This document shows, one piece after another, positions 1 to 6,186 of a stretch of 9,059 bases of DNA; the stretch's first letter is position 1; every line of letters begins with the position of its first letter. The notes beneath the pieces were generated by a model. It was not told where the DNA came from, did not search any database, and was given only the letters and a program-made list of their open reading frames with translations. Source of the stretch: an uncultured Rhodanobacteraceae bacterium (GTDB lineage: Bacteria; Pseudomonadota; Gammaproteobacteria; Xanthomonadales; Rhodanobacteraceae); contig CALFNI010000336.1 of the NCBI GenBank assembly GCA_937902695.1, positions 1-9,059 on the forward strand, read 5' to 3'. Both the position numbers and the translations under genes were made by a program.

Positions 1-75
1 TACCTGCATCACGAAGTATCCGGCGCGGTCCTGCCCGCGCGGGCCCGGCAGCGAGACATTTCGAGAAGAATTGTC
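1..75. other. Left-edge sequence, no confident gene
   Basis: This stretch lies downstream of the beta-helix gene on the minus strand. It contains a perfect 12-base palindrome, GCCCGCGCGGGC, at 33-44, and outer arms CTGCC/GGCAG at 31-35 and 47-51. These could fold into a GC-rich hairpin in the transcript of the minus-strand gene. No T-run follows it on that strand, so an intrinsic terminator is not supported. The minus-strand frame of the neighbouring gene stays open for 25 codons past its TAG to the window edge; this is discussed as a finding. Confidence 0.3.
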
Positions 76-1542
76 CTAGACCAGCGAATTGAAGCTCTTG
101 ACGCAGATCGAATCGAACTGCGTTGCGCCGAGCTCGACGGGATTGTTCGAACCGGTCGTGCGCGGATAGCCATTGCCTCTCTGGTCGGTCGTGATCGTCG
201 GCGGCAGGCCGCTGATGTTGCCTATGCCCAATGCCGGGCTGCCGGCCAGAAGCTGGTGCGTTCGCGTCGGGCCACCGTTGAACTGGAGCGGTCCGAGTTT
301 GGGATCGGCCGTTACGGTAATCACCACAGGATCGAAGAGGTTCGACAGGCCGACGAGGTTGTCCGCGCCGGCCAGCGATCCGGTTCCCGGGACCACGTAG
401 ATGTCGGATGGCGCATTCGCGGCGCCTGAAGTGTTGCCGTAGATGATCGAGCTCGTCAGCGTGAGCGTGTTCGAACCTGGCGCCCCCTGGAAATTGACTC
501 CTCCCGTGCCGACGGAGGCAGCCTCATTGAACGCGATTGTGCTGTTCGCAATGCTGAGGGGTGCCTGGAACACATGGATTCCGCCGCCCTCATAACTCGT
601 GGCGGCGTTGCGCGAAATCGTGCTGTCGACGATTGTCGTCGGTCCAGTGGTTCCGATGCCGCCGCCGTATCCACCTGTATTTTGGTCAATGGTGGAAGCG
701 ATGGCGGTCACTCCCTCCTGAGTTGCTATGCCACCACCGAAGCCTTTATCTGCGGTATTTCCGCTGATCGAGCTGTACCACGCGAGCGTTGGTCCTAGTG
801 AATAGACTCCGCCGCCCCAGCCGCCATGGTTGTTGCCTGCGCCAACTGCGGCGTGGTTGCCCGATATTCTGCTGGCGACCAATGTGACATTGCCAACATC
901 AGCGGCGACGCCTCCTCCATTTGCGAAACCATTGTCGCTCAGCACGGCGCAACCGCTGACGACGACATGGCTGAGGAACACGTTCCCGCTACTGCTGTCG
1001 ATACATCCGCCGTAGACATTGGCAGGTCCGTGGTAGTAGCCGTCAGACACGGTCAGCCCATTCAGCGACAGCGTTCCCGTCCCCGTATGGTGGAACACGC
1101 GCGACATCCCCGCGGCGGAAATCGTCGCCGTGCCTTCGGTCGGCCCAAGTAGCGTGAGATCGTCCTGCGTCACGGCGATTTCGCTTGCGAGCGTAATCAC
1201 GCTATTGGCCATGCCGCACCGCACTGGAAGCTCGCTGAGGTCTACGGTATCTCCCGATAGCGTCATCGGATTCTCGATGATGCCCCGTAGCGAATCGGTG
1301 CCGCTGTCGTCGCAGTTCTTGACGGTCCAGCTCTGGCCGAGTGCGTGGGTCGGCGTCTTCGGGATCGCGGCGCCACGCGATGAAGCTACCTGTGCGGTTC
1401 CGGGGGAAGCCGCGGCCTGCAAAGCCACGAGCGGCGTCGCAAGTGCGGCTGAAAGGCAGACCGCAAGCGTGCGGATGCGCGAGGGGAAACGAGACAGCGG
1501 GCTCGCTGCGGTGGCGCTGCGCGCCGCGTGGATGTGCTGCAT
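76..1542 (-). CDS. Exported right-handed beta-helix protein, choice-of-anchor-Q type
   Basis: This 488-residue protein is probably secreted or surface-located; its substrate or ligand is unknown. The N-terminus looks like a Sec signal peptide: a long arginine-containing n-region (about residues 1-25), a hydrophobic core LAVCLSAALATPLVAL, and likely cleavage after AAA near residue 45. Residues 75-165 match the typical opening of this family (NCDDSGTDSLR, SGDTVDLSELP, TGTGTLSLNGLTV). Cys77 and Cys109 could form a disulfide. Residues about 165-350 hold at least five degenerate beta-helix coils of the type ISGNxA...GGGI, including ISGNTADKGFGGGIAT and STISRNAATSYEGGGIHV. The choice-of-anchor-Q signature follows: LGPLQFNGGPTRTHQLL, GSPALGIG, TDQRG and VELGATQ. 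The tail FDSICVKSFN vaguely resembles the short IFxxGFE-like endings of many Lysobacterales exported proteins (recalled, unverified). I chose the ATG at 1542 because GGGAG lies six bases upstream and the signal peptide then begins sensibly; a TTG at 1617 would add 25 unlikely residues. The base composition is less GC-rich than that of its neighbours. Confidence 0.85.
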   Translation of the reverse strand: MQHIHAARSATAASPLSRFPSRIRTLAVCLSAALATPLVALQAAASPGTAQVASSRGAAIPKTPTHALGQSWTVKNCDDSGTDSLRGIIENPMTLSGDTVDLSELPVRCGMANSVITLASEIAVTQDDLTLLGPTEGTATISAAGMSRVFHHTGTGTLSLNGLTVSDGYYHGPANVYGGCIDSSSGNVFLSHVVVSGCAVLSDNGFANGGGVAADVGNVTLVASRISGNHAAVGAGNNHGGWGGGVYSLGPTLAWYSSISGNTADKGFGGGIATQEGVTAIASTIDQNTGGYGGGIGTTGPTTIVDSTISRNAATSYEGGGIHVFQAPLSIANSTIAFNEAASVGTGGVNFQGAPGSNTLTLTSSIIYGNTSGAANAPSDIYVVPGTGSLAGADNLVGLSNLFDPVVITVTADPKLGPLQFNGGPTRTHQLLAGSPALGIGNISGLPPTITTDQRGNGYPRTTGSNNPVELGATQFDSICVKSFNSLV

Positions 1543-1548
1543 GGGGAG

Positions 1549-1553
1549 CTCCC
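1549..1553 (-). promoter_or_regulatory. Ribosome binding site deciding the start of the beta-helix gene
   Basis: On the minus strand GGGAG is followed by a six-base spacer and then ATG at 1542. This supports ATG 1542 over the upstream TTG at 1617. The site forms one half of a 10-base perfect palindrome, GGGAGCTCCC, at 1544-1553. Confidence 0.5.
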
Positions 1554-1656
1554 GTGAAAGGCGACGCCAGTGGGCGGTCGGACGTCCGATACGGGATTTC
1601 GTAAGGGAACCGGACAATCAGGGCAGCGCGTCGAGTCGAATCGATCGGAGAGCGGT

Positions 1657-4600
1657 TCAGAGGTCGAGAACCTCTCGTAACGCCGCTCGCGCCGCGTCGA
1701 ACGAAAAATGTCGGCGCACGTTCTCGATGCCGCGTTGGGACAATGCGTTCCACAGCGCCTCGTCTTCATACGCCTGGACAGTCGCTTGCGCGAACAGCGC
1801 GGCACCGTCAGAAACGAGCACGTCTCTACCCGCCTCGACGTGCATGCCCTCGACTGCGATTGGCGTCGCCACGACCGGCAACCCATAGCTCATCGCCATG
1901 TTCACCTTGCCCTTGACGCCCGCGCCGTAACGCAGCGGCGCGACCGACACGCGGCAGCCGTCCATGAACGGTGCGATGTCCTCGACGTAGCCGTGCACGA
2001 TCACGTGCTCGTCGGCGAGGGCCGTGATCGTCGCCGGCACCTTGCTGCCGATGACATGGAACTTCACGTCCGGCAGCTTCGCGCGCACGAGGGGAAACAC
2101 CTCTCGCACGAACCACGTCACGGCGTCGGTGTTGGGCGGATGCTGGAAGCCGCCGACGAAGACGAGGTCGCGCCGCTCGGTGAACGGCTTGCGGCAGCCG
2201 TAGACTTCGTGCACGTTCGAGAGGATCTCGACGCGCGCGCCGGGCGCGTCGGTCGCGAGGAGCTTCTGCTCGACGTCGCTGACGACTAGCGTCGTGTCGG
2301 ACTCGCGGATCAGCTTCAGCTCCTGCGCTTTCGTCGCCGCGGCGTGGCGCGCAAGCTCGGGCTTCTTTTCGAGCTCGAACGCGCGCTGCTCTCGAAGATA
2401 GTGCAGGTCGACCGTGTCGAAGATCAGCCGCGCGCGTGGTGCATAGAGGCGCGCGAGGCCGAGATAGCTCGCGGCGACGTAGTGGCGCGACAGCACGATC
2501 GCGTCGAACTCGGCGCCGCGTTCGCGGAAGAACTTCACCGGATCGGCGGCCCACGGCGCATACAGCGCTTCGACGCCGATCGCCTGCAGCGCCGGCGTAT
2601 AGCGCTCGATCCAGAGCCGGTTGTCCGGCAGGAACGTCGTGCGGCAGCCGAGGTCGCCGAGGACGCGCATCAGGTTGACCATGCGCAGGGAGCCCGAGTC
2701 CTGGTCCGGCGTCGGCGTCGTCGCGTCGACGATCAGCACGCGCTTCGTCGCGCGATGCGACGACGCGATCGCTATCGGCGTGCCGGGGGCAGGTTGCCGC
2801 GCGAGCGCGAGCTTCCACTTCTCGGCGAACTTCGCGTGGTTGATGGTCTGGAAGCGCTTGACGCCGGTGGACGTGTCGGTGCCGGAGGTCACGCCTTCGA
2901 AATGCACGACGGTCGACGCGGGCTCGCAATAGACCGTGTGGCCGGCAGCGCGCACGGCGAATGCGAGATCGGTGTCCTCGTAGTACGCGGGGGCGTAGCG
3001 CGTGTCGAAGCCGCCGAGCCGGCGGAAGAGATCGGTGCGCAGCAGTATCGCGGCGCCGGAGCAATAATCGACCTCGCGCCGGAACGCGTAGCGCGGGTCA
3101 TCGGGATCGTCGAAGCGGCCGTAGTTCCAGCCCGACGCGTCGTCGAAGATGATGCCGCCGGCCTCCTGCAATCGACCATCAGGATAGACCAGCTTCGCGC
3201 CGACGAGGCCGGCGTTCGGCGCTTCGTCGAGGCAGCGCACGAGCGCTTCGAGCCAGCCGGCCGTGACGCGCGTGTCGTTGTTGAGGAACAGCACGAGCTC
3301 GCCTTTCGCGGCCGCGGCGCCGGCGTTGCACGAGCCGATGAAGCCGAGATTCTCGGCGTTGCGAAGCACGCGGAGGCCTTCGACATCGGCGAGGCGTTCC
3401 TGCGTGCGGTCGCTGGAGCTATCGTCGACGACGATGACTTCGAACGGCATCGCACCGGCGTGCTCGGCGAGCGAGCGCAGGCACGCGCTGGTGTACGCGA
3501 TCTTGTTGTAGACAGGAATCACGATCGAGACGCGTGGCGACGCGCTCGTCGGCACGGCGAAACGCGCGAAGTCGTCGCGCGGCGCGGCGTACGTAACGCG
3601 CGCACGCGCGGGGCCGTTGCCGCGAAGCTCCGCGACGATGCGCGCGAGCGTGCCGGCGACGCCGCGCTGCGCGAGGCTGCCGCGAACGCGAGACAGCGTG
3701 GAGCGCAGGTGCTGCGTGCGGAACGCGAACGCGGCGCGCACGCCGGCGAGCCGCGCATTCCAGCGCCGCAGCGGCGCGGTGATGCGCCACGACGTGCTGC
3801 CGATGACCTGCTCGTAACGGGGCCGCAGGTCGCGCAATTCCTCGTCCAGCGAGCGCGCCCAGCGCGTGCGCTCGCCGAGCTCGCGATCGAGCGCATGGCC
3901 CCATTCGCCGCGACGATCGATTTCGGCGCGCGCCTCGGCGATGTCGTGGCGCAACGCGAACGCGCGCGCATCGAGGCGCGCGATCGCCTCGGCGCGCGCT
4001 GCGTCAATCAGCGAACCCGCATCCGCGAACACGAGCGGGTAGCGCGCGGCGGGACGCGAACCGAGTTGCAGCACGCGCGCGTAGGCGCCGGTCATTTCGG
4101 CGAGCGTCGATTCGCGGTGCGATGTCATGGCATCGCGCACCGTGTCGAGCGCGGCGCGATCGGCGAGCAGCTCGGCGACACGTGCCGTTGCTGGCGCGGC
4201 ATCCGGCTCGACGAGGAAGCCATCGACGCCATCGCGGATGCGTTCGGCCAGCGCGCCGACGCGCGTCGCGATGACCGGCACGCCGAGGCTGCGCAACTCC
4301 GACAACGTATAGCTGAAGGTCTCGGCGACGGTCGGCAGCAACAGTGCAGCGTCCGGCGCGATGCGGGAGACGAGTGCCGGCAATTCGTCGCGCTTGTATT
4401 CGAGCACGACGTGCACGTTGCGCTCGCCGAACAGCGCGTGCGCATCGGAGCCGGCGCCGATCAGGTAGAGATCGGCATGCTCGCGCAGCGTTTCCAGCGC
4501 CGCGACGAGCAGCTCGGCGCCCTTGCCGCGACGCACGCGCCCCGGCACCAGGAGGCGCGGCCGCTTGCGCGCCGAATGCGACGTTGCGAGCGGCGCATCG

Positions 4601-5940
4601 GGCCACGGCGCGAGTCCGTGCGCGATCACGTGCTGCGACAGCTCGGCGAGCTCGGGCGCGAGACGCAGGTGATTGGCGAGCGCCGAGCGGCTCGGCGCGA
4701 TCAGCGTCGTGCCGGCGCTGCGCAGCGTGGCCACGGTCGCGTCGCGCAGCGTGCGCCAGTGCTTCGGATCGCGGTTCGAAAACTCGGAATCGCCGCCCAG
4801 CGCCGCGAGATCCTGCGCGCGCTGCGCGTCGTCGAAGCGAAGTCTCGCATCGCCGAAGTCGCGATGCAGCGTCGGCCACAGCGGATAGTGGTCGTGGATC
4901 ACGGCGAACGTCGGCAGCCGCGTCGAGAGCACGTCGAGGCTGTGGCCGATCAGCGAGGAGACGACGACGGCGTCGACGCACCCGTCGCGCACGATGCCGG
5001 CGAGGAGATCGCGGTACGCGCCGTCGGCGATCGCCGTATCGGCAATCGGCACGGGCAATGCGATGCGCAGCAGCGGCGGACCGCGCAGTGCGCCATCGTG
5101 GAGCTCCAGCCATTCGCCGTGCCGTCGCCGCGCGAAGCTGCCGCGCGAGATCAGCACAAGGTGGCATGCGCCATCGAATGTGCGCGCAAAATCGCGCACC
5201 CAGCGCTCGGCGCCGCCGCCCCAGCCGTGCACGACGTGCAGCAGCACCGGACGCGCGTCGAGACCGGGGCGATCGGGGTTCGCGCCGCTCGGCAGCGCAG
5301 CCAGGATGCGTTCGCGCAGCGTCGCGAAAGGCGAGGGTGGCGGCGGATCGCGCGGGTCGGTGTCCGCGCGCACCGGCGTCGCCGACGACCGCACGTGCAG
5401 ATGATCGAGCACGACGCAGCGGAAATCGTGCACGGCGAGCGCGTCGGCGTCGGCCGGCGACGCATGGCCGAGCTGTTCGAGCCGCTCGCCGTGCCAGGCG
5501 CTGACCGCGGCGCCCCGCAGCGATGCGTCGACGAGGCGTCGTCCGCCATACGCGTAGCAGAGCGCGTCGACGCGCTCGGCATCGTCGCGATCCGTCGCGA
5601 CGTCGAGCGAGGATCCGTCGAGCGCGGCGGCGCCGAGCACGTGGTCGAACTCGATCGCGCGCAGCAGCCGCTCGAACGCGTGGGGCGGCAAGACGGCGTC
5701 GGAGCGGACGAGGATCAGCGTCTCGCGCGGGAACGCGCGGGCGAACGACGGCAGCACGGTGAGCGGATCGTCGCTGGCGGGTGCGTCGACACGCGCGGAG
5801 TCGGGCGGCAGCAGCAGCCAGTCGCCGGCGTGCGCGAGCCGCGTCGCGCCTTTCAGCGATGCGAGGCCCTCGGCGGTCGGTGCGGTCGTGCCGAAGAGGC
5901 AGACGCGGAACGGCTTCTCGCCGATGCTGCGCGCAGTCAC
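1657..5940 (-). CDS. Multi-module glycosyltransferase (GT4-like, GT2, GT4-like)
   Basis: This 1427-residue protein has no signal peptide or clear membrane segment, so it is probably a cytoplasmic enzyme making a surface polysaccharide, O-antigen or glycoprotein glycan; donor and acceptor sugars cannot be read from sequence. Residues 1-190 are unassigned, perhaps a degenerate GT-A fold (ETLILVRSDAVLPPHAFERL), and end in a proline linker (DPRDPPPPSPF). Residues about 232-625 form a GT-B/GT4-like module with a glycine-rich loop (VVHGWGGGAERW) and an intact EX7E motif at Glu540 and Glu548. Residues about 645-712 are charged and helical, probably coiled coil, followed by GSTSWRITAPLR, a segment often seen between fused glycosyltransferase domains. 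Residues about 802-1015 are GT2: SIVIPVYNK, VIVVDDSSSD, LFLNNDT (Asp889) and YYEDTDLAF (Glu988, Asp989). Residues about 1066-1425 form a second GT4-like module (VFVGGFQHPPNTDAV, PLRYGAGVKGKVNMAMSYG), with Met1348 where many relatives have Glu. The start is GTG at 5940, with only a weak ribosome site; no alternative start lies nearby. It is divergent from mrcB and precedes the beta-helix gene. Confidence 0.9.
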   Translation of the reverse strand: MTARSIGEKPFRVCLFGTTAPTAEGLASLKGATRLAHAGDWLLLPPDSARVDAPASDDPLTVLPSFARAFPRETLILVRSDAVLPPHAFERLLRAIEFDHVLGAAALDGSSLDVATDRDDAERVDALCYAYGGRRLVDASLRGAAVSAWHGERLEQLGHASPADADALAVHDFRCVVLDHLHVRSSATPVRADTDPRDPPPPSPFATLRERILAALPSGANPDRPGLDARPVLLHVVHGWGGGAERWVRDFARTFDGACHLVLISRGSFARRRHGEWLELHDGALRGPPLLRIALPVPIADTAIADGAYRDLLAGIVRDGCVDAVVVSSLIGHSLDVLSTRLPTFAVIHDHYPLWPTLHRDFGDARLRFDDAQRAQDLAALGGDSEFSNRDPKHWRTLRDATVATLRSAGTTLIAPSRSALANHLRLAPELAELSQHVIAHGLAPWPDAPLATSHSARKRPRLLVPGRVRRGKGAELLVAALETLREHADLYLIGAGSDAHALFGERNVHVVLEYKRDELPALVSRIAPDAALLLPTVAETFSYTLSELRSLGVPVIATRVGALAERIRDGVDGFLVEPDAAPATARVAELLADRAALDTVRDAMTSHRESTLAEMTGAYARVLQLGSRPAARYPLVFADAGSLIDAARAEAIARLDARAFALRHDIAEARAEIDRRGEWGHALDRELGERTRWARSLDEELRDLRPRYEQVIGSTSWRITAPLRRWNARLAGVRAAFAFRTQHLRSTLSRVRGSLAQRGVAGTLARIVAELRGNGPARARVTYAAPRDDFARFAVPTSASPRVSIVIPVYNKIAYTSACLRSLAEHAGAMPFEVIVVDDSSSDRTQERLADVEGLRVLRNAENLGFIGSCNAGAAAAKGELVLFLNNDTRVTAGWLEALVRCLDEAPNAGLVGAKLVYPDGRLQEAGGIIFDDASGWNYGRFDDPDDPRYAFRREVDYCSGAAILLRTDLFRRLGGFDTRYAPAYYEDTDLAFAVRAAGHTVYCEPASTVVHFEGVTSGTDTSTGVKRFQTINHAKFAEKWKLALARQPAPGTPIAIASSHRATKRVLIVDATTPTPDQDSGSLRMVNLMRVLGDLGCRTTFLPDNRLWIERYTPALQAIGVEALYAPWAADPVKFFRERGAEFDAIVLSRHYVAASYLGLARLYAPRARLIFDTVDLHYLREQRAFELEKKPELARHAAATKAQELKLIRESDTTLVVSDVEQKLLATDAPGARVEILSNVHEVYGCRKPFTERRDLVFVGGFQHPPNTDAVTWFVREVFPLVRAKLPDVKFHVIGSKVPATITALADEHVIVHGYVEDIAPFMDGCRVSVAPLRYGAGVKGKVNMAMSYGLPVVATPIAVEGMHVEAGRDVLVSDGAALFAQATVQAYEDEALWNALSQRGIENVRRHFSFDAARAALREVLDL

Positions 5941-6016
5941 GCTAGGGGCGCCCGTTGGCCGTTGCGGCGAAGAAGCTGGAAGGCACGGGCGCGTCGACTC
6001 CGGGAATGAAGACTCA

Positions 6017-6022
6017 ATTATC
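6017..6022 (-). promoter_or_regulatory. Possible -10 element for the glycosyltransferase gene
   Basis: The minus strand reads GATAAT here, five of six matches to TATAAT, in the most AT-rich patch of the divergent intergenic region. At a 17-base spacing the -35 position reads GAGACG, a poor match (three of six). Transcription would start near 6010 and leave a leader of about 70 bases before the GTG start at 5940. This rests on position and composition only. Confidence 0.25.
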
Positions 6023-6050
6023 GCTGATGAGCGGAAGGCCGTCTCGGCCT

Positions 6051-6095
6051 GCCCTCATGCGCCTGCCGGCACCTTTCCCGCAAGCGGGAGGAGGG
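6051..6095. repeat. Fragment of a dispersed intergenic hairpin repeat
   Basis: The core is a hairpin, TCCCGC-AA-GCGGGA at 6076-6089, preceded by CCCTCATGCGCCTGCCGGCA. From memory this closely resembles a dispersed proteobacterial intergenic repeat containing CACCTTCTCCCGCAAGCGGGAGAAGG. Its reverse-strand translation reads LLPLAGKVPAGA, the kind of peptide such repeats produce when wrongly called as coding. It lies between the divergent glycosyltransferase and mrcB genes. Without the rest of the genome the copy number cannot be shown. Confidence 0.5.
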
Positions 6096-6153
6096 TCGCA
6101 TGGCCGCCTCGTCGTTTGTCTCCTCCGTCTCGCCACGCGCGACGCGCCCCGAG

Positions 6154-6159
6154 TAGACT
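6154..6159 (+). promoter_or_regulatory. Possible -10 element for mrcB
   Basis: TAGACT lies 27 bases before the TTG start, which would give a leader of about 20 bases. No recognisable -35 hexamer is seen 16-18 bases upstream, where the sequence is very GC-rich. The first three bases also form the in-frame TAG that limits how far upstream mrcB can start. Confidence 0.18.
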
Positions 6160-6186
6160 CCGCCGAGCCGCCGTCCGGAACCCGCC

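Noticed and set aside
31..51. GC-rich hairpin as terminator of the beta-helix gene
   Set aside because: The stem has a mismatch or almost no loop depending on the fold, and no T-run follows on the minus strand.
803..814. TAGACTCCGCCG repeated at 803-814 and 6154-6165
   Set aside because: A single shared 12-mer, one copy inside a coding region and one upstream of mrcB, has no further flanking identity of note. It is probably chance and weakens the case for TAGACT as a special promoter element.
1130..1888. Plus-strand open frame of 252 codons over the beta-helix leader and the glycosyltransferase C-terminus
   Set aside because: It lies antisense to two better-supported genes and shows no family motifs or ribosome site.
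2344..6009. Plus-strand open frame of 1221 codons opposite the glycosyltransferase
   Set aside because: It is exactly codon-aligned with the real gene on the other strand, so it stays open simply because that gene avoids TTA, CTA and TCA codons. Its translation is a low-complexity mix of Arg, Ala, Glu, Asp and Val with no recognisable domain.
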